From assembly GCF_000238315.3 (NCBI RefSeq), contig NZ_CP011924.1, positions 1,528,501 to 1,592,500 of the forward strand: a stretch of DNA of 64,000 bases, given 5' to 3'. Positions within the stretch are counted from its first letter, which is position 1, and each line of letters begins with the position of its first letter. Source of the DNA: Pseudoalteromonas piscicida (GTDB lineage Bacteria; Pseudomonadota; Gammaproteobacteria; Enterobacterales; Alteromonadaceae). Shown here in pieces: positions 54,326 to 63,727 of the stretch. The notes below the pieces were generated by a model. The model had not been told where the DNA came from. It worked only from the letters and a program-made list of their open reading frames with translations, and ran no database searches. Both the position numbers and the translations under genes were made by a program.

Positions 54326-56227
54326 ATGCAAAACACAGGTTTAACAATTACTCAAAGAATTACCCTTCTGGGTAGTCTCATTGCGATTGCTGTCGCTTGT
54401 TTAATCGGGTTTACCTCGCTTTACAGCGCCAAAACGCTCATTAATGAACGCATGATGCAATCTGAATTGCCAAGCAAGATAGAAAGTATCAATAAATCAT
54501 TAAGCAAGCAGATAGACACGTTGAAAAATGCAGCCGAGCAGCTTTCAAGCAATTTATTAATCACCCAAAGTGCCAAACAAAATACTTTGGATGAAAAACT
54601 TCTTGTCAACGAACTCAAGCGTATTGCGGCGCAGTATGACTTAGTTACGGCTTCTTGGGCTAACCGCGAAACCAAGCAATGTTGGAATCAAAACGGCTTT
54701 CTGCGAGTACTAAATAGAGAGCAGGATGGTTGGTTTTTCGGCTTTACCACTAGTGGCTCGGCTTACTCTATTAGTATCTATCAAGAAGCGCCGGGCGATG
54801 TGAAAATGTTTGTAAACCATCAACAGCTAAACGGTGTTGGTTTAGCTGGACTTGCGAAAAGTATTGATGATATGCAGGCGATGCTTGCTAATATGAAAAT
54901 CGAGCAAAGTGGCTTTGTTTTCGTCATTAACAGGCAAGGTACGGTGCAATTGCACCCAGATGCAAGCAAAGTCGCAAAGTCCTCAATTGAAGACTTTTAC
55001 GGCCAGCACAGTCGCGATTTTACCTCCACACGTGGATTTATCGTTAAAGAGTTGGAAGTGGATGGCGAAACCAATTTAGTTGCAGCGAGCCCAATTCCAA
55101 ACACAGATTTGCTTGTGATTGCCCAAGTGCCAACCAGTGAAATCAATAGTGGGATCACTTCTTTGCAGTGGCAAATCATTGGTTTTTCGCTGGTGATTGC
55201 GCTAGTGGCGAGCTTTTTTAGTATGCTACTGGCTAAAAACTTAAGCGCGCCACTTAAAAAGATGGCGGATTTATTTGAACAACTTGGCAGCGGCGACGCA
55301 AAACTCAATTATCGTTTACCAGACTCAGCACAACCTGAACTTCATGCTTTGGCTGGCGGCTTCAACCAGTTTATGGCTAAGATCGAAGAAGCTATCCACA
55401 TGGTTGCACAAGAGAGCCGTTCAATTCGCGTGACGAGCGAAGCCGTGTTTAAACAAAGCCAACAAAACTCTCAGTCTCTGGATGAACAAAAGTCTCAAAC
55501 TATGTCTGTTGCCGCGGCAATCAATGAGATGGGCGCGACAGTACAAGAGATAGCGAGCAGCGCGACAAACACGGCAAAATTAACAGAAGAAAGTAAAGCG
55601 TCAACCAAACGCAGCCGTCAAGGTGTGCAAGAGAGCCAAGAAACACTTCACTTACTTGCTGGTGACATCGAAAATATGGCAGGTCAAGTCGCTACGTTGG
55701 CCGAAAAAACACAGTCCATTGCCAACATCGTTGATGTGATCAGGGGCATATCTGAACAAACCAACTTGCTTGCACTTAATGCCGCGATTGAGTCTGCCCG
55801 TGCGGGTGAGCATGGTCGTGGGTTTGCCGTCGTTGCAGATGAGGTGAGAGCGCTTGCGAGCCGTACATCACAATCAACTGACGAGATCCAAGCAACGATA
55901 TCTGAATTAACTCAGGTGTCTGGTGCTGTCGTAAGCCAAATCCAACAATCCAGTGAACAAGCAGAGCAAAGTGTTCAAACGATGCAATCGTCAGTGGAGT
56001 TAATGTTGGAAATCTCGGAAACCGCAAATCAAATAAATGACATGACCGCGCTTATCGCAACAGCGACAGAAGAGCAAAGTAATGTCGTCGCGGACGTCGG
56101 CCGCAACATCGAGCAAATTAGCGAAATAAGCGATGCAGTGATGAACGAGCAGCTTGACACGGAACAAGCAATTCAGCGTCTTGCTGCATCAGCAAAAGCG
56201 CTTGATGATCTCGTCGCGAGCTTTTAA
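54326..56227 (+). CDS. Methyl-accepting chemotaxis protein with periplasmic Cache-like domain
   Basis: This 633-residue chemoreceptor has a membrane helix at about residues 12-33, a periplasmic domain of about 245 residues that looks like a Cache domain ([57 protein letters not shown]), a second helix at about 281-303, a HAMP domain and a signalling domain. The hairpin tip [35 protein letters not shown] is fully conserved. The ligand is unknown; dCache domains often bind amino acids or organic acids. It is a single gene, and a terminator follows. Confidence 0.93.
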   Translation: MQNTGLTITQRITLLGSLIAIAVACLIGFTSLYSAKTLINERMMQSELPSKIESINKSLSKQIDTLKNAAEQLSSNLLITQSAKQNTLDEKLLVNELKRIAAQYDLVTASWANRETKQCWNQNGFLRVLNREQDGWFFGFTTSGSAYSISIYQEAPGDVKMFVNHQQLNGVGLAGLAKSIDDMQAMLANMKIEQSGFVFVINRQGTVQLHPDASKVAKSSIEDFYGQHSRDFTSTRGFIVKELEVDGETNLVAASPIPNTDLLVIAQVPTSEINSGITSLQWQIIGFSLVIALVASFFSMLLAKNLSAPLKKMADLFEQLGSGDAKLNYRLPDSAQPELHALAGGFNQFMAKIEEAIHMVAQESRSIRVTSEAVFKQSQQNSQSLDEQKSQTMSVAAAINEMGATVQEIASSATNTAKLTEESKASTKRSRQGVQESQETLHLLAGDIENMAGQVATLAEKTQSIANIVDVIRGISEQTNLLALNAAIESARAGEHGRGFAVVADEVRALASRTSQSTDEIQATISELTQVSGAVVSQIQQSSEQAEQSVQTMQSSVELMLEISETANQINDMTALIATATEEQSNVVADVGRNIEQISEISDAVMNEQLDTEQAIQRLAASAKALDDLVASF

Positions 56228-56247
56228 AACCTCTGCTCAACTCTAAA

Positions 56248-56279
56248 GTAAGCCTGCACGTTTCGTCTTGTAGGCTTAC
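56248..56279 (+). terminator. Terminator after the chemoreceptor gene
   Basis: GTAAGCCTGCA (56248-56258) pairs with TGTAGGCTTAC (56269-56279), with one G-U, followed by CCTTTC. It lies 20 bases past the stop. Confidence 0.65.
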
Positions 56280-56426
56280 CCTTTCAAATTGTCTCTTTGT
56301 TACATGGTGTAACAATCACACCGCGCAAATTTTGCAATTATAGTCTAAATTCAATAATAGTAAGGGCCAAAGGTAAGCAATTAAGCCATAACTAAAAGCC
56401 AGCCGAATGCCCAATCTGGAGGTTGT

Positions 56427-57626
56427 ATGAAGATAGTAATTCAGTTCTCTATTATTGTGCTTAGTGTTTTACTTAGTGCCTGTAATAGCACTCCCAAAGC
56501 GACGATAGACACGTCAATTCTTAATTCAGAGCATCAATTTAATATCCAGCCTGTAGAGTCATACTCAGAGGTATTTCAGCTAAACAATCAAATTAAAGCA
56601 AAACTCGCTCAATATTTTCATCACGACGAAATTGGCGTTAAACGCGCAAAAATGTTGATGGCGTTTTTGGTCAATAGTGGCGACGATTCAATGTCATATT
56701 TATCTGGCGCAAATCTCACTGCCAACCAAGCTTTTAGTAATATGAATGCCAATTGTCTTTCGCTTTCAATTTTAACCCATGCTATCGCGAGACAAGTGGG
56801 TTTGAGAACTCAATTTCAACGTGTACACATACCCGAATATTGGGACGAGAGCCAAGGCTACAGCTTGCTTACAGGGCACGTAAACATAAAAATCTTTGAA
56901 GTGGATAATACCCAAGATTCTGTAAAGACACTGTATGTCAAACCCGCTTCCGTTACCGTAGACTTTGACCCTAATAGCAGAGCACAACATTTTAGTACCT
57001 CGGCAATAGATACAAACACTATCTTATCCATGTTTTATAACAACAAAGGCGCCATGGAAATGATTAATGGCGACCTTGACATGGCCTACAGTTACTACAA
57101 AGCAGCGGTAGAGAGCGATCCCTATCACGATGGCGCATGGGGTAATCTTGGGATCCTATATCGCCTAACTCAACAGTACGACCTTGCTGAGCGCGCATAT
57201 AACCAAGCACTTGCCATTAATCATGACAATCGAAACGCACTAGGCAATCTTGCAAAACTTTACCATCTCACAGAACGTGACCACGAAGCGAAAGTGATCG
57301 AAGCCAATATTCACAACTTAAGAAAGAGCAATCCCTATTATATGCTAGTGTTGGGTAATGAAGCGTTTAAGCATGGAAATTTAAGTCGCGCTAAGCATTT
57401 TTATCAAAAAGCTTATCAACTCGACCATAGTATTCATGGCAGTTTCTTTGGGTTAGCTAAAGTTGCATTTGAAGAAGGGAACAGAGAAAAAGCAGAGTAT
57501 TACCTCAATAAAGCATACAAAGCATCTGTCTTCGAGCACGACAAAGCGCGCTACGAAGGCAAGTTGGCCTTGTTGAGAGGTGTTGCAAGCAACCAGTTAA
57601 ATTCCACAGACAACGATGAGAGATAA
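56427..57626 (+). CDS. TPR lipoprotein with transglutaminase-like domain
   Basis: This 399-residue lipoprotein has the lipobox LLSAC with Cys19. Residues about 60-190 resemble a papain/transglutaminase-like domain: Cys110 in NANCLSLSILTHAIARQVGLRTQF and His about 153 in LLTGHVNIKIF would form the Cys-His pair. From about residue 205 there are four to five tetratricopeptide repeats (GAMEMINGDLDMAYSYYKAAVESDP, AWGNLGILYRLTQQYDLAERAYNQAL and more). It probably acts in the periplasm or at the outer membrane as a scaffold or peptidase partner. It lies nine bases before the M28 peptidase gene and is co-transcribed. Confidence 0.82.
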   Translation: MKIVIQFSIIVLSVLLSACNSTPKATIDTSILNSEHQFNIQPVESYSEVFQLNNQIKAKLAQYFHHDEIGVKRAKMLMAFLVNSGDDSMSYLSGANLTANQAFSNMNANCLSLSILTHAIARQVGLRTQFQRVHIPEYWDESQGYSLLTGHVNIKIFEVDNTQDSVKTLYVKPASVTVDFDPNSRAQHFSTSAIDTNTILSMFYNNKGAMEMINGDLDMAYSYYKAAVESDPYHDGAWGNLGILYRLTQQYDLAERAYNQALAINHDNRNALGNLAKLYHLTERDHEAKVIEANIHNLRKSNPYYMLVLGNEAFKHGNLSRAKHFYQKAYQLDHSIHGSFFGLAKVAFEEGNREKAEYYLNKAYKASVFEHDKARYEGKLALLRGVASNQLNSTDNDER

Positions 57627-57634
57627 CAATAACA

Positions 57635-58570
57635 ATGAAGAAGCTCCCTTTCCAACTACTTGGCATGATGCTAACCGCGATATGTACCACGAATGCAGTA
57701 GCGCAAACGCAACATCCAAGTATTGTTCATGTTGATAATATATTGGTGCAGGATTTACAAACACTCACAAGTGCTCGCCACCAAGGCCGTAAAAGTGGAG
57801 CCCAATCGCCTAACATCAGTGCGCAATATATTTTTGCTGCTTTTGAGCAATTAGGTGGAAATCCGAGCTATCAGCACTTTACCTTTAGAGCCGGCATTTT
57901 TAGTAAAGACGCAGGTCACAACATCACAGCGACTTTACCTTGCACCCAACCTCGTTGTGACAAGGCCATTGTTATCAGTGCACATTACGACCATTTAGGA
58001 ACTACAGGACAAAGACATTATCCAGGCGCCAATGATAATGCATCTGGCGTAGCAGCGATGTTACATATGGCTAGGCAACTCAGTAAAACAAATCGCGCTC
58101 GCGATATATTGTTTGTCGCAACCGATGCTGAAGAGCGCGGCTTACATGGTGCAAAATATTATGCCAAACACCTTACTCAGGAAGTTGAACTCAATATTAA
58201 TTTAGATATGTTAGGGGTAAATAACAACAACCGTTTATTTGCGTTGTTTTCACCGGGTTTTAAGGAATATAAAACTGAGCTCCAGAACAAGGCAAAATAT
58301 CAAATCAAATTGACTATAGTATCGTCACAACGACAAATTGAGCGTTATACAAATAATCCAAGAATTGATTGGCACAAAGCAAGCGATCACTACGCCTTTT
58401 ATCGCCAAGGGATCCCCTATATTTATTTCGGTATGGGTGAAGACAAACATCATCACGCTACGAGAGATACATTAGACAATATGGATTTAAATAAGTATCA
58501 GGCAGGGGTAAATCTCATCAATGACTTTATTTTGTCATTAACTCGCTCACCACTTGACTCTACTAGCTGA
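57635..58570 (+). CDS. Exported M28-family zinc peptidase
   Basis: This 311-residue aminopeptidase-type enzyme has a signal peptide (cleaved after about NAVAQ, residue 24). The zinc ligands of the M28 family are visible: His117 (ISAHYDHLG), Asp134 (GANDNASG), Glu167 ([13 protein letters not shown]), Asp191 (NLDMLG) and a late His in [11 protein letters not shown]. It probably releases N-terminal amino acids from peptides in the periplasm or outside the cell. Its 3' end overlaps the convergent GIY-YIG gene by 73 bases. It is co-transcribed with the TPR lipoprotein gene. Confidence 0.9.
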   Translation: MKKLPFQLLGMMLTAICTTNAVAQTQHPSIVHVDNILVQDLQTLTSARHQGRKSGAQSPNISAQYIFAAFEQLGGNPSYQHFTFRAGIFSKDAGHNITATLPCTQPRCDKAIVISAHYDHLGTTGQRHYPGANDNASGVAAMLHMARQLSKTNRARDILFVATDAEERGLHGAKYYAKHLTQEVELNINLDMLGVNNNNRLFALFSPGFKEYKTELQNKAKYQIKLTIVSSQRQIERYTNNPRIDWHKASDHYAFYRQGIPYIYFGMGEDKHHHATRDTLDNMDLNKYQAGVNLINDFILSLTRSPLDSTS

Positions 58571-58830
58571 ATTTTTTGTGCTTTTGTAAGCTGCTTAACA
58601 TGCCACTCAAGTTTTGCAGCTTGGGATTTAGTACCGACTCGATATTGGTATTTTAACGTTAAAGGCCCTTTACCTTTTAAATTTTTTGCCCCCTTCCCAG
58701 CCTGATGCTGCTCTATGCGCCGCTCTACATTGGTTGTTATTCCTGTGTACCAATGACCAAAGCGCGTTTCTAGGATATATAAGCTCCAAGTAGCTTGGTG
58801 ATCCGTCTTATTCGGCTTGCTAAGTAACAT
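58498..58830 (-). CDS. GIY-YIG nuclease superfamily protein, UPF0213 (YhbQ-like)
   Basis: This 110-residue protein starts at the ATG 58830, with AGGA five bases upstream; the GTG at 58842 lacks a good site. It contains one GIY-YIG domain: [28 protein letters not shown] with the paired YI / YTG, the Arg-containing helix and the Glu in [11 protein letters not shown]. Small YhbQ/UPF0213 proteins bind or cut DNA with unclear roles. The C-terminal 24 codons overlap the M28 gene in antisense. Confidence 0.88.
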   Translation of the reverse strand: MLLSKPNKTDHQATWSLYILETRFGHWYTGITTNVERRIEQHQAGKGAKNLKGKGPLTLKYQYRVGTKSQAAKLEWHVKQLTKAQKIQLVESSGERVNDKIKSLMRFTPA

Positions 58831-59011
58831 TTTTCCTAGCACTTAGTGGTTCTCCTCAAGATCTTATCGACGATTTATGTCGCACATGATGACTATTGCA
58901 ACTTATGTACGAACTTTTTACACTTAGTGCAGTCCAATTCCGCTAAGAGACTTTACCTTCTCTGTGCAATCGGTATCATGCAAACAACTGATAATAAGGA
59001 TACACAATTTC

Positions 59012-59371
59012 ATGCTGTCTAATAAAACCCTTTCTGTTTGGCTCAGTGCTGTAGTTATGACGGTGTTTATGTCTGGCTGTTCAAGCTGGATTTATCGCAT
59101 CAACGTGCCACAAGGTAATTTCTTAGAGCAGTCAGATGTAGATAAGCTTCGCGTCCAAATGACCAGAGAGCAAGTGCTATATGTACTAGGTACACCACTT
59201 GCAAAAGACACTTTTAATAACAATGTCTGGCATTATCAATACGTATTTAATATTGACAGAGACTCTGAGGTCCGAAAGTCATTTAGCGTTTATTTCGAGA
59301 ATGACAAACTAGTTCGCGTAAGCGGCGACTTCGAAGAGCCAGAAGAATTTAACACTCCTTTAGACTCATAG
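59012..59371 (+). CDS. bamE: Outer-membrane assembly lipoprotein BamE
   Basis: This 119-residue lipoprotein starts at the ATG 59012, with AAGGA about 11 bases upstream; the frame is open to 58964 but unsupported. The lipobox is FMSGC. The SmpA/OmlA fold follows: RINVPQGNFLEQSDVDKLRVQM, REQVLYVLGTPLAKDTF and VWHYQYVF. BamE is a subunit of the BAM complex that inserts beta-barrel proteins. In E. coli it lies close to ratB-ratA-smpB. Here the same order is kept but a repeat and an IS separate it from ratB. Confidence 0.94.
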   Translation: MLSNKTLSVWLSAVVMTVFMSGCSSWIYRINVPQGNFLEQSDVDKLRVQMTREQVLYVLGTPLAKDTFNNNVWHYQYVFNIDRDSEVRKSFSVYFENDKLVRVSGDFEEPEEFNTPLDS

Positions 59372-59400
59372 AGTCAAAGGGCACACATTATTTCGTAGTC

Positions 59401-59427
59401 AAAGGGGAAAGGTATTTCCCCTTTTTT
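59401..59427 (+). terminator. Terminator after bamE
   Basis: AAAGGGGAAA (59401-59410) and TTTCCCCTTT (59415-59424) form a 10-bp stem with loop GGTA, followed by TTT. It lies just left of the MITE-like repeat. Confidence 0.9.
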
Positions 59428-59627
59428 AATTAACCTGAGGTTTGGATAAGGAATGAGCTAACTCATTGTTTTTAATACCACATTAAATTATACCCTTATC
59501 TAGCCAGACAGTTTTAGGGATAACAAGGCGAATTTACGCACCAATAGTTGGCTATTGGAAGTGAATTCAACGCAGTTAGCGCTAAAACTGGCTGCTAGAA
59601 AGGCATTAATTATCCGCAGCTCATATA

Positions 59628-59639
59628 TGGTCTCCTCCC
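59628..59639. repeat. IS1111 subterminal inverted repeat, transposase-distal end
   Basis: TGGTCTCCTCCC is the exact inverse of GGGAGGAGACCA at 60938-60949. It is set three bases inside the proposed CAT core, and its partner is placed symmetrically. Confidence 0.9.
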
Positions 59640-59867
59640 TTATTGCAAGGTTTCTTTAGTAAATAACAGGGACAGGATTGCTGTCATATATACGGTCTGT
59701 TAATGAGTTTTATTTGAAACTCTGACCTAGATGTAAATCGCGCATATTGCCCTAATCAGGTTATCGGTATTTAGCTACCCCTGAGCTCGACAGGTTTTCA
59801 ATATGCCGGTTTGACCTGTTATGTCATCTACTTCAGTCACTTTCGCAATTCGGTGAAAGAAATCTAC
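59640..59867 (-). ncRNA. Candidate bridge RNA (seekRNA) region of the IS
   Basis: This 228-base non-coding tail follows the transposase stop. In RNA sense (minus strand) it first carries AGCUCA and, 18 bases on, UAACCUGAU (59787-59755). AGCUCA is complementary to TGAGCT of the proposed target's right half, and UAACCUGAU is identical to its left half. Further on, CAUUA and AUAUAUG (about 59706-59684) relate in the same way to the joined IS ends. The order target loop then donor loop agrees with the known IS110 bridge RNA. The ends of the transcript cannot be set from sequence. Confidence 0.55.
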
Positions 59868-60878
59868 TTATCTTGCTTGATATGCCTCTTTTGATACTGT
59901 AATTGCCCAGGCCACTCTAGCCATTTTATTGGCATAAGCGACACAGGCTTTATTATGCCCTCGCGTTTGTACAAGTCGATTTATCCAAAGACTCAGTTGG
60001 TCTGTTTTATACTTTGCTCTCGATACAACCGATTTCGCCCCTTGAATAAGTAAACATCTCAAATATCGATTACCACGCTTACTTATCCCGAGCAAAACTG
60101 ATTTTCCACCCGTACTACGTTGCTTGGGCACGAGACCTAATGAGGCTGAAACATCTCGCCCTTTTGTATAACCACTACCATTCCCCACTTCGTTAAAGTA
60201 ACTACTTGCAACTATTGGCCCTATGCCCGGAATACTCTGTAAATTGACGCATATCTCATTGTTTTTAACTTGCTCTTTTATCTGTTGATTGTACGTTTCA
60301 ATACTTTCATCAAGCACTTGTAGGAGTTTATAGAGTTGGCTAAGCACTTGTTTAAAGCTCGCGGTCAATACTCGCTCCTCACCTAACAAAGCAGCCACTT
60401 CTTTGCGAACATTTTCGATACCTTTAGTAATGGCAATGCCGTACTCAAGTAGCAAACCTCGAATTTGATTACTCAGTGCTGTTCGTTGACCAATTGCAAG
60501 CTCTCTCACTTTATGGATTGTTTGACTATCTTGCTGCTCTAATGTTTTCACTGGAACTGAGCGAATATGTGCCTGCTGTGATGCAATTAAAATTGCATAC
60601 GCATCGTTGTAATCATTTTTATTCCCCGTCAAAAATGGCTTCACGTGTTGTGGTGGTATGAGCTCAACTTGAAAACCTAATTGGCTAATTTCACGACCCC
60701 AATAATTAGAGGTTCCACACGCTTCCATGACTAATTTACAATTTGGCATTTGTGCCAAATAAGTCAGTAGTTGACGACGTTTAATAGCTTTCTTTACTAC
60801 AATCTTATTGGATAGGTTACATCCAATAAAATGAAAAATATTTTTTGCGATGTCGATACTGATTGTTGTAATCTGCAT
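59868..60878 (-). CDS. IS110-family transposase (DEDD recombinase)
   Basis: This recombinase has about 336 residues from the ATG at 60878 (MQITTISIDIAKNIFHFIGC). Upstream in-frame ATGs at 60893, and the frame up to 60950 inside the inverted repeat, are less likely. The RuvC-like DEDD domain shows Asp in SIDIAKN, Glu in VMEACGTSNYWG and Asp-Asp in GNKNDYNDAYAI. The C-terminal Tnp2 domain contains IPGIGPIVASSYFNEVG and the serine-bearing GRDVSASLGLVPKQRSTGGK stretch used in catalysis. The gene appears intact. It works with a guide RNA encoded in the same element. Confidence 0.95.
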   Translation of the reverse strand: MQITTISIDIAKNIFHFIGCNLSNKIVVKKAIKRRQLLTYLAQMPNCKLVMEACGTSNYWGREISQLGFQVELIPPQHVKPFLTGNKNDYNDAYAILIASQQAHIRSVPVKTLEQQDSQTIHKVRELAIGQRTALSNQIRGLLLEYGIAITKGIENVRKEVAALLGEERVLTASFKQVLSQLYKLLQVLDESIETYNQQIKEQVKNNEICVNLQSIPGIGPIVASSYFNEVGNGSGYTKGRDVSASLGLVPKQRSTGGKSVLLGISKRGNRYLRCLLIQGAKSVVSRAKYKTDQLSLWINRLVQTRGHNKACVAYANKMARVAWAITVSKEAYQAR

Positions 60879-60963
60879 TTGGTCTTCTCCCATTTTGATT
60901 GTTTGCAATTCAATCATGGCACACCGATGCCGAGTGTGGGAGGAGACCATTACATCAGGTTAA

Positions 60964-61302
60964 TTATTCCTTATCTCCTAAAGAGACAGGTCGCCCACCG
61001 GTAACTTTGCTTGCACGACCTTCTTCTTTTGCTTTTTCCGCACGGCGCCTGCGCGCTTCTTTCGGGTCAGCAATTAACGGACGATAGATTTCGATTCTGT
61101 CACCATCACTGACGACTTGCTGTAATTTTACCGTGCGGTTCCAAATCCCGAGCGTCAAATCATTCGCATCTATCTCTGGGCATTTTTCTAAAATCCCTGA
61201 CTGTAGTACTGCTTGCTCAGCAGACGTCCCCTCAGGCACATCAACCGACAATGACGTCGCGCTGTCTGGCAATGCAAATACCACTTCAACCTTTATCATC
61301 AT
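60964..61302 (-). CDS. ratB: RatB / RnfH family ubiquitin-like protein
   Basis: This 112-residue protein has the RnfH/RatB beta-grasp: IKVEVVFALPDSATSLSVDVPEGTSAEQAVLQSG, VGIWNR-like LTLGIWNRTVKLQQVVSDGDRIEIYRPLIADPKEARRRRAE. It is the partner gene of ratA and is sometimes annotated as an antitoxin, but its real function is unknown. The start overlaps the ratA stop by four bases (ATGA). The C-terminal basic tail (GGRPVSLGDKE) is a little longer than in E. coli, and its last codons lie against the end of the MITE-like repeat. Confidence 0.93.
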   Translation of the reverse strand: MMIKVEVVFALPDSATSLSVDVPEGTSAEQAVLQSGILEKCPEIDANDLTLGIWNRTVKLQQVVSDGDRIEIYRPLIADPKEARRRRAEKAKEEGRASKVTGGRPVSLGDKE

Positions 61303-61733
61303 CTCGCTCCGTAAACAACTTTGGCTCGCTGGGTAAACGCAGACACCATATTCTTCGCCACTTCATTGAATAGTTTACCAAACGCCATCTCAATTAATTT
61401 GCTCGCGAACTCAAACTCTAATTTTAAACTCACCTTACAAGCCTGTTCATCAAGCGCGGTAAATTCCCAATAACCATTTAAAGACTTAAATGGTCCATCT
61501 ACTAGGCACATTTTTACTCGATTGCCGTCAAATTCATTTTTTGTGGTAAACCACTTTTTTAGGCCGGCTTTCGAAATTTCTAGACTCGCGGTCATCCCTT
61601 CATCATCACTGCTGATAACTTTTGCATCCGAGCAATGCGGTAGAAATGCGGGATAGGCGTCAACATCATTGACTAATTCAAACATTTCCTTGGTGCTATA
61701 CATCACCAAAGCACTTTTTTCTATCTGTGGCAT
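61299..61733 (-). CDS. ratA: RatA, START-like (SRPBCC) protein
   Basis: The ATG at 61733 gives 144 residues beginning MPQIEKSALVMYSTKEMFEL, matching E. coli RatA. The frame is open to 61799 but the extension is not family-like. DVDAYPAFLPHCSDAKV and KLEFEFASKLIEMAFGKLFNEVAKNMV are typical of the coenzyme Q-binding COQ10/RatA group. In E. coli it was described as blocking 70S assembly; the mitochondrial homologue acts in ubiquinone function. It is divergent from smpB. Confidence 0.94.
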   Translation of the reverse strand: MPQIEKSALVMYSTKEMFELVNDVDAYPAFLPHCSDAKVISSDDEGMTASLEISKAGLKKWFTTKNEFDGNRVKMCLVDGPFKSLNGYWEFTALDEQACKVSLKLEFEFASKLIEMAFGKLFNEVAKNMVSAFTQRAKVVYGAR

Positions 61734-61874
61734 AGACACTCCAAATCTTAATACGAGGATTTTACCAAGGTTTTGCAGATTTATCTTGTTTGCAGCCACT
61801 GACTAAGTAAAAATACGACACATTAATGAAAAAGCGCTGTCTTAAAACAGGATTTATAGGTAGACTAAGCCATT

Positions 61875-62357
61875 ATGGCAAAGAAAAATTCAAGTAAATC
61901 AAATAGCAATACCATAGCGCTAAATAAAAAAGCGCGTCATGAGTATTCACTACATGAAAAGTTCGAAGCAGGTATCGAATTACAAGGCTGGGAAGTAAAA
62001 AGTATCCGCGCCGGTAAAGTCAATATCTCAGATACTTACATCCATATCAAAAACGGCGAAGCCTATTTGTTGGCTAGTCAAATTCAGCCGTTAAATAGTG
62101 CCTCTACACATGTGATATGCGATCCGCTTCGTTATCGTAAACTGCTACTAAATAAACGTGAAATCTCACGTCTTATCGGCGCAACCGAACGTGATGGTTA
62201 TTCTCTGATTGCCACAGCAATGTACTGGAAAAAGTGCTGGGTAAAACTCGAGTTCTATCTTGCGAAGGGTAAAAAGCAACACGATAAACGTGCTGATATT
62301 AAAGACCGTGATTGGTCACGTGATAAAGAACGTTTGATGAAACACAATGTACGTTAA
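61875..62357 (+). CDS. smpB: SsrA-binding protein SmpB
   Basis: This 160-residue protein binds tmRNA and brings it to stalled ribosomes for trans-translation. [39 protein letters not shown] near the N terminus, [39 protein letters not shown] and the basic C-tail ([15 protein letters not shown]) are diagnostic. It is divergent from ratA. No tmRNA gene lies next to it within the window. A strong terminator follows. Confidence 0.97.
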   Translation: MAKKNSSKSNSNTIALNKKARHEYSLHEKFEAGIELQGWEVKSIRAGKVNISDTYIHIKNGEAYLLASQIQPLNSASTHVICDPLRYRKLLLNKREISRLIGATERDGYSLIATAMYWKKCWVKLEFYLAKGKKQHDKRADIKDRDWSRDKERLMKHNVR

Positions 62358-62382
62358 TTTATTTTAATATACGAACAGAACG

Positions 62383-62409
62383 AAAAAAGCAGGCTTAGCC
62401 TGCTTTTTT
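62383..62409. terminator. Bidirectional terminator between smpB and fabB
   Basis: The perfect hairpin GCAGGC-TTA-GCCTGC (62389-62403) is flanked by A6 and T6, so it works for both convergent genes. Confidence 0.92.
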
Positions 62410-62439
62410 GTGTTTGATATAAAGTTAAGTGTAAAGCGC

Positions 62440-63654
62440 TTAACCTTTGTACTTTTGCATCACAAGTGTTGCGTTAGTACCACCAAAGCCAAAGCTGTTT
62501 GACATTACAGTATTAAGCGGTCCATCACGGCGCTCTGTTACAATGTCTAAGCCTTGTGCTTGCTCATCTAGTTCATCAATGTTGATCGATGGTGCAATAA
62601 AGTCATTATCTAGCATCAGCAAAGAGTAAATCGCTTCATGCACGCCAGCCGCACCGAGTGCGTGGCCTGTCATCGCTTTAGTTGCACTAATAGCCGGAGA
62701 ATTATCGCCGAACAACTCTTGAATAGCGCCTAACTCTTTCACGTCACCAACTGGTGTTGAAGTACCGTGCGTGTTTAGGTAGTCAATCGGTGCATCAAGA
62801 CCTTGCATCGCTTGTTTCATACAACGTACAGCGCCTTCACCTGATGGTGCTACCATGTCGTAACCATCTGATGTCGCACCATAGCCAACGATTTCAGCAT
62901 AAATGTGCGCGCCGCGAGCAAGTGCGTGTTCTAGCTCTTCAACTACCACAATACCGCCACCGCCAGAGATGACGAAACCATCACGATTTGCATCGTACGT
63001 ACGTGATGCGCGCTCAGGCGTTTCATTGTACTTGGTTGACAACGCCCCCATGGCATCGAATTCCATCGCCAATGTCCAGTGAAGCTCTTCACCGCCACCA
63101 GCAAAAATAACATCTTGCTTGCCTAGTTGAATTTGTTCAACTGCATTGCCAATACAGTGTGCTGATGTTGCACATGCAGAGCTGATTGAGTAGTTCACAC
63201 CTTTAATTTTAAATGGTGTTGCCAAACACGCAGAAGTCGTGCTTGCCATGGTACGTGGAACCATATAAGGTCCTACACGCTTTACGCCTTTTTCGCGCAG
63301 AATATCAGCGGCTTCAACTTGGTATTTAGACGAACCACCACCAGAACCTACGATAAGGCCTGTGCGTTCGTTTGATACTTGCTCTTCTGATAGCCCTGAA
63401 TCTTCAATTGCTTGCGCCATCGAGATATAAGAAAACGCTGCCGCGTCCCCCATAAAACGATGTGCCTTACGGTCAACGAGAGATTTTACGTCGATATCTA
63501 TTTTACCAGACACTTGGCTACGTAGGTTGTAGTCTGCAAATTCTTGGTTAAAAGCAATACCGCTCTTACCTGCTTTTAATGACTCTAAAACTTCTTGCTT
63601 GTTGTTGCCGATGCTCGAAACAACACCGATCCCCGTAATAACGGCTCTTCTCAT
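62440..63654 (-). CDS. fabB: Beta-ketoacyl-ACP synthase I
   Basis: This 404-residue condensing enzyme elongates acyl-ACP and is needed for unsaturated fatty acids. The catalytic triad is Cys161 ([15 protein letters not shown]), His about 296 ([11 protein letters not shown]) and His about 331 ([11 protein letters not shown]). [11 protein letters not shown] near the end is the glycine-rich loop. The protein matches FabB rather than FabF (start [18 protein letters not shown]). It is divergent from mnmC, as in E. coli. A FabR-like operator lies about 80 bases upstream. Confidence 0.95.
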   Translation of the reverse strand: MRRAVITGIGVVSSIGNNKQEVLESLKAGKSGIAFNQEFADYNLRSQVSGKIDIDVKSLVDRKAHRFMGDAAAFSYISMAQAIEDSGLSEEQVSNERTGLIVGSGGGSSKYQVEAADILREKGVKRVGPYMVPRTMASTTSACLATPFKIKGVNYSISSACATSAHCIGNAVEQIQLGKQDVIFAGGGEELHWTLAMEFDAMGALSTKYNETPERASRTYDANRDGFVISGGGGIVVVEELEHALARGAHIYAEIVGYGATSDGYDMVAPSGEGAVRCMKQAMQGLDAPIDYLNTHGTSTPVGDVKELGAIQELFGDNSPAISATKAMTGHALGAAGVHEAIYSLLMLDNDFIAPSINIDELDEQAQGLDIVTERRDGPLNTVMSNSFGFGGTNATLVMQKYKG

Positions 63655-63727
63655 GGGTTTATTCCCTTCGATATTACAAATTATGCGTAGTATACGCTGA
63701 ATTTTAGCGCCAAGTGGTCAGCTTTCC

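Larger units (their letters stand above)
59625..60955 (-). mobile_element. IS110-family insertion sequence, IS1111 group
   Basis: The element is about 1331 bp. It has one transposase gene on the minus strand and 12-bp subterminal inverted repeats, TGGTCTCCTCCC (59628-59639) and GGGAGGAGACCA (60938-60949). These are set in by a few bases from the ends, as in the IS1111 group. A CAT occurs at both junctions (59622-59624 and 60953-60955) and is the likely crossover core; the exact end within it cannot be fixed. The short 5' and long (about 230-base) 3' non-coding parts also fit IS1111. It is inserted in the MITE-like repeat between bamE and ratB. Confidence 0.85.
59427..60966. repeat. MITE-like palindromic repeat element, split by the IS
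   Basis: The outer ends are perfect 12-bp inverted repeats, TAATTAACCTGA (59427-59438) and TCAGGTTAATTA (60955-60966). Inside the ends a second block, GGATAANNAATG, occurs in inverse copies (59443-59454 and about 59603-59614). The core 59499-59599 folds into a long hairpin from nested arms: TCTAGC/GCTAGA, CAGTTTTAG/CTAAAACTG, GAATTTAC/GTGAATTC (one G-U) and CCAATAG/CTATTGG around TTGG. Without the IS the element is about 209 bases. Its right end abuts the ratB stop codon. No open frame is present, so it would be non-autonomous. Confidence 0.7.
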
